Assembly: GCF_014041915.1 (NCBI RefSeq)
Contig: NZ_CP059472.1
Location: forward strand, 186,001 to 250,000
Length of the DNA stretch: 64,000 bases
Origin: Marnyiella aurantia
Lineage (GTDB): Bacteria; Bacteroidota; Bacteroidia; Flavobacteriales; Weeksellaceae
Direction: 5' to 3'
How positions within the stretch are numbered: position 1 is the first letter of the stretch; each line of letters begins with the position of its first letter. Below, piece after piece: positions 1-8,816 of this stretch. The position numbers were made by a program, and so were the translations under genes. The notes under the pieces are model-generated. The model was not told where the DNA came from, did not search any database, and saw only the letters and a program-made list of their open reading frames with translations.

Positions 1-152
1 GCAGCGGGATGCGTCCGGAAACCGAAAGTTTAATCAGCCATAATCTTACAATACCACGATTCGGAAACTCTAAAGCTACTGAAAGCCTTAATGTTTCGAT
101 GGCTGCCGGTATTATACTGGGACAAATTTTTTCAGCAAAAGAAGGCCGGTGA
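1..152 (+). CDS. TrmH/SpoU-family RNA 2'-O-methyltransferase, C-terminal end (partial)
   Basis: Only the last 49 or so codons are in the window; the reading frame begins at base 3 and ends at TGA 150-152. The visible tail contains IPRFGN followed by ESLNVSMAAGIIL. This is the SPOUT trefoil-knot motif 3 of SpoU/TrmH enzymes, which binds S-adenosylmethionine and methylates ribose in rRNA or tRNA. The RNA target cannot be told from the tail. The gene runs convergently into the aldehyde dehydrogenase with only 12 bases between the stop codons, and no terminator hairpin is visible there. Confidence 0.8.
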   Translation, partial: SGMRPETESLISHNLTIPRFGNSKATESLNVSMAAGIILGQIFSAKEGR

Positions 153-164
153 GTTGCCTGAGTC

Positions 165-1523
165 CTACATCAGCCTGTTTATCCACTTTAATTTGTCTTC
201 GGTATAGGGCGGATATTTCAGGTTAGGTTCGCCCCAGGTCACACGGCCCATCACGGCCTTCTGATGCGAGAAAGTATCAAAGCCATATTTCCCGTGATAG
301 TTGCCCATTCCGGAATTTCCCACACCTCCGAAGGGAAGATTGTCATTGCTCAGATGCATGATAACATCATTTATGCAGCCACCGCCAAAGGAAAGTAGGG
401 ACGTAAAAAGTTCCTTTTCATCTTTTTCATTTGTAAACAGATAAGCCGCCAGTGGTTTTTCCTGCTCCAAAACCATATTTATTGCTTCCCGGTAATACTG
501 ATAGGTCAGGACGGGCAGAATGGGCCCAAATATCTCTTCTTGCATTACTTTGTCATTCCAGTTCACGCTGGTCAGGATTGTAGGCTCTATATACAGATCT
601 TCTGCATTGGTTTTCCCGCCGTGATAAATCTTTTCAGCATCTATCATTGCTGTCAGTCTTTCAAAGTTCCTAAGGTTAATGATGCGGGTATAATGCTCGG
701 CATGGGGACCATATTCAAATTGTGTAATATAGTTCCGCAGATATTCCAGGAACTTGTCTTTTACCTTTTCATCTACAAGAATGTAATCAGGCGCAACACA
801 GGTCTGGCCGGCATTCAGGAATTTGCCCCATACAATGCGTTTGGCTGCTATATCAAAGTCGGCGCTGGCCGTAACGATTGCCGGTGATTTGCCGCCCAGT
901 TCGAGCGTTACTGGAGTCAGATGCTTTGCAGCAGCTTCGTACACGATCTTGCCTACGCGGGTGCTGCCTGTAAAAAATATTTTATCGAACTTATGGCTGA
1001 GGATTTCGGTGGTTTCCTCAACTCCGCCTTCTGCTACATAAAGATAGTCCTCCGCAAATTCTTCGTTAATCAGCCTGGCCATAAGGGACATTGTATTAGC
1101 AGCAATTTCGCTGGGTTTAACAATGCAGGTATTCCCGGCAGCAAGAGCCGCGACCATAGGTGAGAGTGAGAGCTGATACGGATAGTTCCAGGCACCGATT
1201 ACAAGAACATTTCCCAATGGCTCACTGTATATCCTGCTGGTGGCAATCTGGTTCACAAGGTTTGTACCTGCATTCCGTGGACCGGCAAAGCGCTTCAGAT
1301 TCTTCAGGTAAAAATCAATATCTTTTAGGACGAATGAAACCTCAGTAGTATAGGTATCGAACCTGGATTTGCCAAAATCCTTCGCTATTGCCTCATAAAG
1401 TAATTCTTCATTTTTCTGAATCAGCTTTTTAAGTTGCTCCAGTTTATGTTTGCGGAAACCTAAATCTTTTGTTTTGTGTGTGCGGAAAAATTCGCGTTGT
1501 TTTATGATAATCTGCTCAAACAT
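165..1523 (-). CDS. NAD(P)-dependent aldehyde dehydrogenase, class 3 type
   Basis: A 452-residue aldehyde dehydrogenase, the length expected for the ALDH3/fatty-aldehyde type rather than the ~500 residues of ALDH1/2. It oxidises aldehydes to carboxylic acids with NAD(P)+. Visible signatures are the glutamate motif LELGGKSP, the cysteine motif NAGQTC carrying the catalytic Cys, and the C-terminal NDVIMHLSNDNLPFGGVG region typical of class 3. The start is the ATG at 1521-1523, with no better start upstream. No operon partner is obvious: the next gene upstream on this strand, rplI, has its own terminator at 1693-1723. Substrate is unknown; long-chain aldehydes are a family-based guess. Confidence 0.9.
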   Translation of the reverse strand: MFEQIIIKQREFFRTHKTKDLGFRKHKLEQLKKLIQKNEELLYEAIAKDFGKSRFDTYTTEVSFVLKDIDFYLKNLKRFAGPRNAGTNLVNQIATSRIYSEPLGNVLVIGAWNYPYQLSLSPMVAALAAGNTCIVKPSEIAANTMSLMARLINEEFAEDYLYVAEGGVEETTEILSHKFDKIFFTGSTRVGKIVYEAAAKHLTPVTLELGGKSPAIVTASADFDIAAKRIVWGKFLNAGQTCVAPDYILVDEKVKDKFLEYLRNYITQFEYGPHAEHYTRIINLRNFERLTAMIDAEKIYHGGKTNAEDLYIEPTILTSVNWNDKVMQEEIFGPILPVLTYQYYREAINMVLEQEKPLAAYLFTNEKDEKELFTSLLSFGGGCINDVIMHLSNDNLPFGGVGNSGMGNYHGKYGFDTFSHQKAVMGRVTWGEPNLKYPPYTEDKLKWINRLM

Positions 1524-1692
1524 GGGCGGAACGTAGTTTAGAATATTGGAAATGTTTTGTCGAAAAGTGTCAAAATTCCTGCCACGTAATTCTTTCTGTG
1601 ACAGGGAAGCCGTAATTGGCCTGAATCAGGCACTTATAATTTTCAACAGTTACAACTTTTTAAACATCTTTTTTGCTGTAAAAATTCAATAA

Positions 1693-1723
1693 TAAAAAAA
1701 ACCACAACGCGAACGCTGTGGTC
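1693..1723 (-). terminator. Rho-independent terminator of the rpsF-rpsR-rplI operon
   Basis: Read on the minus strand, ACCACAGCG-TTCG-CGTTGTGGT forms a 9-bp stem (one G-T pair) closed by a UUCG tetraloop and followed by seven T. It lies about 24 bases after the rplI stop. Confidence 0.9.
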
Positions 1724-1746
1724 TTATTAATACTAAAAAGTATTTT

Positions 1747-2271
1747 TTATGCTTCTTCAGAAGTTTCTTCTGCTGCAGCTTCAACTTTCTTTGGCTCTGG
1801 TTTTGGAGCGGCAGGAGCTGGAGGTGCGTCAGACACAACGTCGAACTCATAAGTATACTCAACATCACGGTGAAGTCTCACCTGAGCTGAATATTTACCT
1901 GTGCTCTTAATGTTGTTACCCGGAATTTTGATGTACTTTCTGTCAATTGTAACACCTGCTTTCGCCAATTCTTCAGAAAGGTTAGCATTGTTGATGGAAC
2001 CGAAAAGCTTATTACCGGAACCTACTTTAGTTGCGATGGTAAGTTCGGTTTTCTTAAGCTGCTCAATTTTAGCTGTAGCATCAGCCACCAATTTAGCTTC
2101 CTCTTCTTTTCTGGACTCAAGAGTCTCAGCAAGAGCTGCTTTGTTTTTTGGTGTAGCCAGTAATGCATATCCTTTTGGTAAAAGGAAGTTTCTTGCATAA
2201 CCTGGTTTTACACTTACGGTATCAAACTCAAGTCCTAAGTTCTCAACGTCCTGTTTTAGAATAATATCCAT
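1747..2271 (-). CDS. rplI: Large-subunit ribosomal protein bL9
   Basis: bL9 binds 23S rRNA at the base of the L1 stalk. The N-terminal domain begins MDIILKQDVENLG and continues through PGYARNFLLPKGYA, the classic L9 signature. The C-terminal domain follows after a helical linker. The protein is 174 residues against about 148-150 in E. coli. The excess is a low-complexity Ala/Pro/Glu-rich tail after about residue 150, which I infer to be disordered; extended tails are common in this phylum. It is the last gene of a three-gene ribosomal operon; 155 bases separate it from rpsR, with nothing recognisable in the gap. Confidence 0.97.
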   Translation of the reverse strand: MDIILKQDVENLGLEFDTVSVKPGYARNFLLPKGYALLATPKNKAALAETLESRKEEEAKLVADATAKIEQLKKTELTIATKVGSGNKLFGSINNANLSEELAKAGVTIDRKYIKIPGNNIKSTGKYSAQVRLHRDVEYTYEFDVVSDAPPAPAAPKPEPKKVEAAAEETSEEA

Positions 2272-2426
2272 TGTTGTTGTCCTTTTTAGATTGGAGATTC
2301 AGAGACTGGAGACAAGGGTCTTCAATGTAAATTCCAAATAGTTAGATTAAATTAATTAAATCAGCAACAAGATTGTAAAAATTTGATTTTCAAAAGTCTA
2401 TAATCTCTTGTCTGGGTTCTGATGTC

Positions 2427-2729
2427 TTATTTAAGCATATCTGCTACGTAAGGCATAAGAGCCAGGTGTCTTGCTCTTTTGATTGCAGAAGAAACTTTTC
2501 TCTGGTACTTCAGTGAAGTTCCTGTGTATCTTCTTGGAAGGATTTTCCCCTGCTCGTTTACGAACTGAAGAAGGAAGTCTGCATCTTTGTAATCAACATG
2601 CTTAATTCCGTACTTTTTGAATCTACAGTATTTTTTCTGAGATTTTGTATTGATATCAAGCGGGGTAAGGAATTTTACTTCTGATTCTCCTCCGGCTGAG
2701 GCTTGTTTAGCCATATCGTCTATTGCCAT
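2427..2729 (-). CDS. rpsR: Small-subunit ribosomal protein bS18
   Basis: bS18 forms a heterodimer with bS6 on the 30S platform. The 100-residue product contains [30 protein letters not shown] and [13 protein letters not shown], all diagnostic. It carries the N-terminal extension usual in Bacteroidota. The ATG at 2729 is chosen because MAIDDMAKQ matches the extended N-terminus of relatives; an in-frame ATG five codons later is possible. It lies 25 bases downstream of rpsF. Confidence 0.97.
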   Translation of the reverse strand: MAIDDMAKQASAGGESEVKFLTPLDINTKSQKKYCRFKKYGIKHVDYKDADFLLQFVNEQGKILPRRYTGTSLKYQRKVSSAIKRARHLALMPYVADMLK

Positions 2730-2754
2730 TTCCTGTAATTTTGAGGGTTAAAAA

Positions 2755-3096
2755 TTAAACTTTCGCAGTTTTTACTTTTGTTCTTCTGGTAACTGCATAA
2801 TCCATTGCATGCTTATCCAGTTTGGTAGTAAGGAAACGGATGATTCTCTCGTCACGCTTAAACGCCAGTTCCAGATCTGCCACAACTTCTCCTTCACCTT
2901 TAAATTCAATTAAAGTGTAAAATCCATTCTTCTTCAGCTGGATAGGATAAGCCAGTTTCTTAAGTCCCCAATTTTCTTTGGCAACAATTTCGCAATTGCG
3001 TGAAGTCAAAAGATCTTCAAATTTTTTCACTGCTTCCTCCACCTGTGCGTCAGATAGAACGGGAGTTAAAATGAAAACAGTCTCGTAGTTGTTCAT
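2755..3096 (-). CDS. rpsF: Small-subunit ribosomal protein bS6
   Basis: bS6 is the partner of bS18 in the 30S subunit. The 113-residue product starts [15 protein letters not shown] and shows the ferredoxin-like S6 fold signatures, including [13 protein letters not shown] and [15 protein letters not shown]. An upstream in-frame extension of 12 codons is rejected because homologues begin at this ATG (3094-3096). The extension would also begin at base 3132, inside the promoter -7 element. It is the first gene of the rpsF-rpsR-rplI operon. Confidence 0.97.
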   Translation of the reverse strand: MNNYETVFILTPVLSDAQVEEAVKKFEDLLTSRNCEIVAKENWGLKKLAYPIQLKKNGFYTLIEFKGEGEVVADLELAFKRDERIIRFLTTKLDKHAMDYAVTRRTKVKTAKV

Positions 3097-3129
3097 AATG
3101 TTAAAAATATTATTAATTATTTCGAGGTG

Positions 3130-3160
3130 CAAAATTAGTTTAAATTATTGAATACACAAA
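3130..3160 (-). promoter_or_regulatory. Consensus Bacteroidota promoter of the rpsF operon
   Basis: On the minus strand a -33 TTTG (3157-3160) is followed by exactly 19 bases and then the -7 element TAATTTTG (3130-3137). This matches the Bacteroidetes sigma-A consensus TTTG-N19-TAnnTTTG. The predicted leader before the rpsF ATG is about 27 bases, too short for an S6:S18-binding leader. Confidence 0.85.
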
Positions 3161-3166
3161 GAAACC

Positions 3167-4561
3167 TCAGGTTTTTCTCCGCCTACCTGATGCGCTGTGT
3201 ACCCCGTCCTGTGATTCGCTGTCCAGGTCATTCAGATACAGAATCTTCAGACTGTCATAAAGTGACCGGCGGCTCACAAGTAAGGAAATAAGTGATGATA
3301 CCATTCCGGCAAGCATAAGGTAGAAAATCAGGGAGTGCCGGTCTGTCATTTCAAGTACAAGAATAGCCGATGTAAAAGGTGCACGGGTTATACCAGTAAG
3401 AAAGGCCACCATGCCGGCCAGAATCACTACATTGGTTTCATTGCTCTGCAAATCCATTATGCCGGAGAAGAAAGCTCCGAAACTGGCTCCCGCGCTTAAG
3501 GCTGGGGCAAATATTCCGCCCGCACCTCCTGAGGTAAAGGACAGGGCAGGGCCAATCATTCTGAGGAAAGGTACATACCAGGCTTCAGTTTTATTGTCTG
3601 TAAAAAGAACACGGTCCATAATTCCTTTTCCGGAACCCAAAACTTCCCAGTTTACAAAGTAGGCAAGGGCGGCTATGATCCAGGCACTTATAATAAGGAA
3701 CATAATGTTTTGAGTTGGTGTCTTTAGTCTTTTCTTCCATTTGTTGATCCGTAACATTACCAAAGACAGGTTGCTGCTCAGTAAACCGCAAACAAGGGAA
3801 ACGGCGATTACCGGAAAAATAATAGAGACAGTGACTCCCGCCGTCTTTGGGTAACCAAGATAAAGATAGGATCCTGCCAGCCACTGTGCGGTAAGTCCGG
3901 CAATGATTACGGCAGTGAATAGGGCTGTTTTAAAATATTTGAGATGAATCTTGGCAAGTTCTTCCACCGCGAAAACAATTCCACCCATTGGTGTGTTAAA
4001 AGCCGCAGCAAGCCCAGCGGCGGCTCCAGTCATAATCATATTCCGGATGGATATCCTGGGCCACCATTTGGGCAGCAGCTGGTTTACAAAGCGGAATACC
4101 GAACCTGCTATCTGGATAGTCGGGCCTTCGCGACCTACAGCACCTCCGCCCAAAACAAGAACTGTGCTTGACAGCACTTTTATAAGGACGATCCTGAAAC
4201 TCAGCAGATAGCCCAGCTTATGGCGTTGTGCCGGCGTCGCCAGATCCACGGCCGCCATAACCTGCGGGATACCGCTGCCTTTGGCATAAGGTGCGTATTT
4301 AGTAACCAGCCACCAGGAAAGTACAAAAGCAATGGGTGCCGCCACAAAAATGGATAAAGCATTCCACTTCAGCATGATTTGCAGGAGCTCTTCGGCCCAT
4401 TCGAAAATCTTGGCATACATCACCGCAGCTACACCTGTAAGGAAAGAGGCAATCCAAAAGGGAACGGCCTGCAGCAGGCTTCGCTTCAGTCTTTGGTTCT
4501 CAATATTGTCAAAGATATGTTTGAGTCTGACACGGCTGTACCGTATAAGTGTTCGCACCAT
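3167..4561 (-). CDS. ClC-family chloride channel or H+/Cl- antiporter
   Basis: A 464-residue polytopic protein of the ClC family, which moves Cl- or other anions across the inner membrane, often coupled to protons. The selectivity-filter motifs are all present: GSGIP (residues 95-99), GREGP (143-147) with the gating glutamate E145, and GGAGGIFAPA. The acidic pair at 200-201 follows FNTPMGGIVFAVEEL, in the position of the internal proton glutamate of E. coli ClcA, so an exchanger is more likely than a channel. There are no C-terminal CBS domains. The gene ends just 6 bases upstream of the rpsF -33 box, with no terminator between, so read-through into the ribosomal operon is possible. Confidence 0.92.
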   Translation of the reverse strand: MVRTLIRYSRVRLKHIFDNIENQRLKRSLLQAVPFWIASFLTGVAAVMYAKIFEWAEELLQIMLKWNALSIFVAAPIAFVLSWWLVTKYAPYAKGSGIPQVMAAVDLATPAQRHKLGYLLSFRIVLIKVLSSTVLVLGGGAVGREGPTIQIAGSVFRFVNQLLPKWWPRISIRNMIMTGAAAGLAAAFNTPMGGIVFAVEELAKIHLKYFKTALFTAVIIAGLTAQWLAGSYLYLGYPKTAGVTVSIIFPVIAVSLVCGLLSSNLSLVMLRINKWKKRLKTPTQNIMFLIISAWIIAALAYFVNWEVLGSGKGIMDRVLFTDNKTEAWYVPFLRMIGPALSFTSGGAGGIFAPALSAGASFGAFFSGIMDLQSNETNVVILAGMVAFLTGITRAPFTSAILVLEMTDRHSLIFYLMLAGMVSSLISLLVSRRSLYDSLKILYLNDLDSESQDGVHSASGRRRKT

Positions 4562-4689
4562 AGATAAAGAGAAAGTTTTTGGACAGTTAAGACCGTCAGG
4601 GTATATAATTAGTAAAAGTAGGAATTATATGAGAAAGGACCACAAGAAATGCCGTGGGCGGCAGCTCGATAGCGGAGGATGTTTTCAAT

Positions 4690-4716
4690 AAAAAACCTCC
4701 GGCATAACCGGAGGTT
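4690..4716 (-). terminator. Rho-independent terminator after the E2 gene
   Basis: On the minus strand AACCTCCGG-TTATG-CCGGAGGTT is a perfect 9-bp stem followed by a T-run. It lies about 22 bases after the stop of the 2-oxo acid dehydrogenase E2 gene. Confidence 0.9.
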
Positions 4717-4738
4717 CAGTATCTGTCAATATCTAAAA

Positions 4739-6055
4739 TTAGATCTCAGTATTCAAATCCCAGTTTTGAAGGTAATCGTGAACATGTTTCAGGAACATGC
4801 CACCTAGAGAACCGTCTACTACACGGTGGTCGTAAGAATGCGACATAAACATCAGGCTTCTGATTGCTATTACGTCTCCATCCTTTGTTTCCAGAACTGC
4901 AGGTTTTTTAACAATAGCTCCCACAGCCAGAATTGCAACCTGTGGTTGCGGAATGATAGGCGTTCCCATAAGGTTACCGAACCCACCCACATTGGAAATT
5001 GTATAAGTGGCACCCTGAGTGTCTTCAGGTCTAAGCTTTTTATTTCTTGCACGGTAAGCCAGGTCATTAATGGCCTTGGCAAGTCCTGACAGTGAAAGCT
5101 GGTCAGCATTCTTGATTACAGGTACAATCAGATTACCGTCCGGAAGGGCAGTAGCCATACCGATATTGATGTTTTTCTTTTTGATGATCTTATCACCATC
5201 TACAGAAACATTGATCATTGGGAAATCCTGGATCGCCTTTACAATTGCCCTTACAAAAATGGGCATGTAGGTCAGTTTTTCGCCTTCTCTCTTTTCGAAG
5301 ATATCCTTATGCTTGGTTCTCCATTTCACTACATTGGTCACATCTGTCTCAATGAATGAGGTCACGTGCGGTGAGATTCTCTTGGAATTAACCATTGCAT
5401 CAGCAATGATTTTCCTTACACGGTCCATTTGGATAACTTCGTCGCCTGCGCCTATAGCTACAGGAACTGCGATTGGAGCAGCAGCTTTGGCCGGCGCGGC
5501 CGCCTGCTGCGCTTCAGCTTTCTGTGGTTGTGCCGCACCCCGCGTGGAAACATAGGCCAAGATATCCTCCTTTGTAATTCTGGATTCCAGTCCGCTTCCT
5601 TTTATAGATTTAAGTTCGCTTTCGGAGATGTTTTCCTGCTGAGCGATATTTTTTACAAGTGGTGAAAGATAAAGGTCACCGGAAAATTCCTGGTTTGAAG
5701 CGGCTAGAGGTTTTTCAAGCTCCTTTACTTCTTCATCCGACAGTTGTGGGATTTGTGTTGATACTTCGTCATGGGATTTTGGTTCCTGTGGTTGCTGTAA
5801 AGTTTCGCCCGCACCGGAAACTTCCATTATTGCAATGGCTTCTCCAATCTTGGCTACTTCATCCTTTTGCTTTAGGATTTTTACAATTTTCCCTGAAACT
5901 GGTGTCGGCACATCGGAATCTACCTTATCTGTAGCAATTTCCACCACAGAATCATCTTCGTTTACAGTGTCTCCTTCATTGAACAACCAACTGATGATTG
6001 TAGCTTCCATCACGCCTTCGCCCATAGAGGGGAGTAACAACTTATATTCTGCCAT
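4739..6055 (-). CDS. 2-oxo acid dehydrogenase complex E2 (dihydrolipoyl acyltransferase)
   Basis: The E2 core subunit transfers acyl groups from E1 to CoA through a swinging lipoyl arm. Domains in order: one lipoyl domain (about 1-80) with the lipoylated Lys44 in ATDKVDSDVP; a Glu/Pro/Gln-rich linker; a peripheral subunit-binding domain (about 126-170, SPLVKNIAQQ to ITKEDILAY); an Ala/Pro linker; and the acyltransferase domain with active-site H410 and D414 in DHRVVDG. At 438 residues with one lipoyl domain it resembles branched-chain or 2-oxoglutarate E2 rather than the multi-lipoyl pyruvate E2. No E1 or E3 gene is adjacent, so the substrate is unresolved; branched-chain is my preference because this group relies on iso-fatty acids. 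Confidence 0.93.
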   Translation of the reverse strand: MAEYKLLLPSMGEGVMEATIISWLFNEGDTVNEDDSVVEIATDKVDSDVPTPVSGKIVKILKQKDEVAKIGEAIAIMEVSGAGETLQQPQEPKSHDEVSTQIPQLSDEEVKELEKPLAASNQEFSGDLYLSPLVKNIAQQENISESELKSIKGSGLESRITKEDILAYVSTRGAAQPQKAEAQQAAAPAKAAAPIAVPVAIGAGDEVIQMDRVRKIIADAMVNSKRISPHVTSFIETDVTNVVKWRTKHKDIFEKREGEKLTYMPIFVRAIVKAIQDFPMINVSVDGDKIIKKKNINIGMATALPDGNLIVPVIKNADQLSLSGLAKAINDLAYRARNKKLRPEDTQGATYTISNVGGFGNLMGTPIIPQPQVAILAVGAIVKKPAVLETKDGDVIAIRSLMFMSHSYDHRVVDGSLGGMFLKHVHDYLQNWDLNTEI

Positions 6056-6117
6056 CTTTCAAATTTAGATTTTTACAAATATATAAAATTATTCAAATAT
6101 TTTAAGAAATCGGTAAT

Positions 6118-6945
6118 TTACTCTCTGTAAAACTCGACATAGATACGCTCGCCCACCTTAAGTCCAAAGAGGGTTTTAGCACCATTGGTTATATTTCCTT
6201 TGTAAATGGTGAGTTCCAGCAGGCCTGCACTGTTAAATACCGCTACCGGTTTTCCGTGCGATTCGCTTTCCAGATTCCAGTCGGTTACAATATCTGTGTA
6301 ACTTTTATAGACCCGCGACAGCGCCAGATTTCTGAATTTTATTGTAAACCCGTCATAGCCTTTCATGTTTTCCTCAAAATAGGACTTGCTTATGTTGGAG
6401 ATAATGTTTCCAAAATTATCTATATAAAGCACTTCGCCGAAAATCAGGTTATCTGTACTGCCCGCTTTGGGCAGTGAAAGTTCTTTTGGAGTAAGGAATT
6501 TGCGGCCGATGACTTCCGGAAGACCTCCGTTCTGAAGATGCACCGCAGCCGGAGCGAAAACATCAAGAGTGGTAAAATTCACAACATCGTCGAATCGGGT
6601 GTTATAGGTGATTTCATACACAGCTTCGGGCTGAATGTCAGCAAAGATGAGGCTGAGCACACCGTTGTCTGCGGCTAAGAAATAATGGTCATCTGCTTTG
6701 TAAATAATGCATTTTCGGTCCTTATGAAAAAAACTGTCTACAGAAATAATATGTATACTTCCTTTGGGAAAAAAGTGATAAGCACTGCTCACTATATAGG
6801 CAGTCTGCTGCAGGTTATAGGCTTGAATTTCATGCGATATATCTACAATCCTGGCCTCAGGATTCAGCGACAGGATCCTGCCTTTTATAGCAGCCACACG
6901 GTAATCTGTATAGCCATAATCAGATGTTAATGTAATTAAGGACAT
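6118..6945 (-). CDS. SAM hydroxide adenosyltransferase-like protein (DUF62 / chlorinase-fluorinase superfamily)
   Basis: A 275-residue protein with the superfamily opening TLTSDYGYTD and the two-domain layout of S-adenosylmethionine hydrolases (SAM plus water to adenosine plus methionine). DVFAPAAVHL is the conserved motif at the end of the N-terminal domain, and DNFGN starts the C-terminal domain. Two positions differ from the textbook family. The VDPGVGT-like segment reads VDSFFHKDR, and the His usually found shortly before the FAP motif is absent (NFTTLDVFAP). Catalytic activity is therefore uncertain, although relatives in this phylum may share the change. It is transcribed divergently from phoH with its own -7 box. 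Confidence 0.8.
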   Translation of the reverse strand: MSLITLTSDYGYTDYRVAAIKGRILSLNPEARIVDISHEIQAYNLQQTAYIVSSAYHFFPKGSIHIISVDSFFHKDRKCIIYKADDHYFLAADNGVLSLIFADIQPEAVYEITYNTRFDDVVNFTTLDVFAPAAVHLQNGGLPEVIGRKFLTPKELSLPKAGSTDNLIFGEVLYIDNFGNIISNISKSYFEENMKGYDGFTIKFRNLALSRVYKSYTDIVTDWNLESESHGKPVAVFNSAGLLELTIYKGNITNGAKTLFGLKVGERIYVEFYRE

Positions 6946-6975
6946 TCGCTTCTACGGAAAAAATCAGGTGAAGGG

Positions 6976-6983
6976 CAAATTTA
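6976..6983 (-). promoter_or_regulatory. -7 element TAAATTTG upstream of the SAM hydrolase-like gene
   Basis: TAAATTTG on the minus strand matches TAnnTTTG and lies about 30 bases before the ATG at 6945. No TTTG at the -33 position is evident. Confidence 0.55.
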
Positions 6984-7084
6984 GCCAAAAATTAGAGAAA
7001 GAGGGCCTTATTGTTGCAATAATAGCATGGGATTATAAAAATTAATTTTAAATTTAGATTCTTAACCACAATAACATATACTGA

Positions 7085-8044
7085 ATGTTTGAAATGAACT
7101 ATGAACTTGAAGGCATTGAAGCAAAAATATTCTATGGAGTAAACAATCAATTCTTCAATGTGATAAAATCTACTTTTCCAACGCTGAAAATTACCGGTCG
7201 GGACCATCATATATTTGCGATGGGTAACCAGGAGGCTCTGGATGTTCTGCGTGCAAAACTGGACGACCTGGTAAGCTTTATTTCGCAAAACCATTCTATA
7301 ACACTTAAAGATGTTGAGAACATCCTTAATATAAAAGATGAAACTGAAAAGCAGTTGGTCTTTGATACAGATATCATTGTAAAAGGGCTGAATGGGAAGG
7401 TGATTAAAGCAAAGACCACAAATCTGAAAAAGCTGGTGCGCGAAAGTGAAAAGAAAGATATGATTTTCGCCATCGGTCCGGCCGGAACCGGTAAAACATA
7501 TACGTCGGTTGCACTTGCAGTAAGGGCACTGCGTGACAAAGAAGTTAAAAGGATTATCCTTACCCGTCCCGCTGTGGAAGCAGGTGAAAGTCTGGGTTTC
7601 CTGCCCGGCGACCTTAAGGAAAAGTTGGATCCGTATCTGCAGCCCCTGTATGATGCGCTCCGCGATATGATTCCACATGAAAAACTTGAAGGTTTTATTG
7701 AGAAAAGGGTTATTGAGGTAGCACCGCTGGCTTTTATGCGCGGACGGACCCTGGACGAAGCCTTTGTGATCCTAGATGAAGCCCAAAATACGACCCATTC
7801 GCAGATGAAAATGTTCCTGACCCGTATGGGCATGAATGCCAAATTCATTATTACCGGCGATCCAAGCCAGGTAGATTTGCCATTGCGACAGAAGTCTGGG
7901 TTGAAGGAGGCAATGAGGATTTTAAGTGAAGTAAAGGAGATTGGTTTTGTACATTTAACGGAAGAGGATGTGGTGCGACATCCGGTGGTTCGCAAAATCA
8001 TCAGTGCTTACTCAACTGAAGAGAAGCGTGTCAAGGAAGAATAA
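7085..8044 (+). CDS. PhoH-family ATPase
   Basis: A 319-residue PhoH-like protein: a cytoplasmic P-loop ATPase/helicase-like protein linked to RNA metabolism and phosphate stress, often encoded near ybeY in other bacteria. Walker A is GPAGTGKT (131-138) and Walker B is AFVILDEAQNTT; the arginine-containing region PSQVDLPLRQKSGL follows. The N-terminal ~110 residues are the usual PhoH leader. The start is ATG 7085; a second in-frame ATG three codons on is also possible. ybeY is not in the window. Confidence 0.92.
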   Translation: MFEMNYELEGIEAKIFYGVNNQFFNVIKSTFPTLKITGRDHHIFAMGNQEALDVLRAKLDDLVSFISQNHSITLKDVENILNIKDETEKQLVFDTDIIVKGLNGKVIKAKTTNLKKLVRESEKKDMIFAIGPAGTGKTYTSVALAVRALRDKEVKRIILTRPAVEAGESLGFLPGDLKEKLDPYLQPLYDALRDMIPHEKLEGFIEKRVIEVAPLAFMRGRTLDEAFVILDEAQNTTHSQMKMFLTRMGMNAKFIITGDPSQVDLPLRQKSGLKEAMRILSEVKEIGFVHLTEEDVVRHPVVRKIISAYSTEEKRVKEE

Positions 8045-8149
8045 CACAGATTATTTTTTGGTGTACGGTCAAACTTATATCCTGCCGTTTATTTATTATA
8101 TAATGCCGTTACCATTAAGGTAACCGTTTCTCAAACTGCTGGCATTTGC

Positions 8150-8157
8150 TATCTTTG
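8150..8157 (+). promoter_or_regulatory. -7 element TATCTTTG upstream of the first barrel gene
   Basis: A match to TAnnTTTG, 27 bases before the ATG at 8185. There is no clear -33 TTTG. Confidence 0.6.
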
Positions 8158-8184
8158 TCCATCAAATAATAAATAACGGAAGAA

Positions 8185-8691
8185 ATGAAAAAGCTATTAT
8201 TATGTGCTGTTGTTGTAGTTTCAGCATCAGTTTCTGGCCAAAGGGCCCAAAAAGGGGATTTACAGCTTAATGCAGGTCTTGCATTTCCTCACAGGTATGC
8301 AGACAATGTGGGGCTTTATGCAGGACTTGATTACGGTATCCATAACGACATCACATTGGGAGTTGAGGCACGTTTTGGCGCCAAAGACTATGGTTATGGC
8401 GTTGATGGAAGATGGTTTGGATTGGGTTTCAACGGAAACTATCACTTTAACCGGATTATGCAGATACCGAACAATTTTGATTTCTATGCCGGAGCCACAA
8501 TAGGTTTCAATACCTTCGATTATGATCACCCGGGCGATAAGGACTGGAGAGAGCCTCACCGCAGCGAAGCAGGACTTTCTGCACAGGTTGGCGGACGGTA
8601 TTTTTTTACCAATAACTTTGGCCTTAATGCTGAAGCAAACGTTGGTAACGTTTTCAATGGCGGAAAATTTGGTATTACTTATAAATTCTGA
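8185..8691 (+). CDS. Small outer-membrane beta-barrel protein
   Basis: A 168-residue secreted protein with a signal peptide MKKLLLCAVVVVSASVSGQ, followed by alternating hydrophobic/polar strands with glycine- and aromatic-rich turns and a terminal phenylalanine (FGITYKF). This is the pattern of an eight-stranded outer-membrane barrel; the final aromatic is the usual signal for assembly by Bam. It is the first of five tandem barrel genes, with its own -7 box upstream and terminator downstream, so it is probably monocistronic. Exact Pfam family and ligand are not recognisable; a structural or porin-like role is inferred. Confidence 0.75.
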   Translation: MKKLLLCAVVVVSASVSGQRAQKGDLQLNAGLAFPHRYADNVGLYAGLDYGIHNDITLGVEARFGAKDYGYGVDGRWFGLGFNGNYHFNRIMQIPNNFDFYAGATIGFNTFDYDHPGDKDWREPHRSEAGLSAQVGGRYFFTNNFGLNAEANVGNVFNGGKFGITYKF

Positions 8692-8713
8692 TAATTTAAC
8701 ATCAGATATACAG

Positions 8714-8739
8714 CCATCCCCAGTGGGATGGTTTTTTTT
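8714..8739 (+). terminator. Rho-independent terminator
   Basis: CCATCCC-CAGT-GGGATGG, a perfect 7-bp stem, is followed by a run of T. It lies 22 bases after the stop of the first barrel gene. Confidence 0.9.
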
Positions 8740-8816
8740 ATTTATTTTTTTAAAAAGAATGTTGTTATGTCAATAATAGTTCTAATTTTACCGCCGTTAA
8801 AAACAAACTAAAAAAC

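Noticed and set aside
3097-3132. Twelve-codon N-terminal extension of rpsF
   Set aside because: It reaches into the promoter -7 region, and S6 homologues begin at MNNYETVF.
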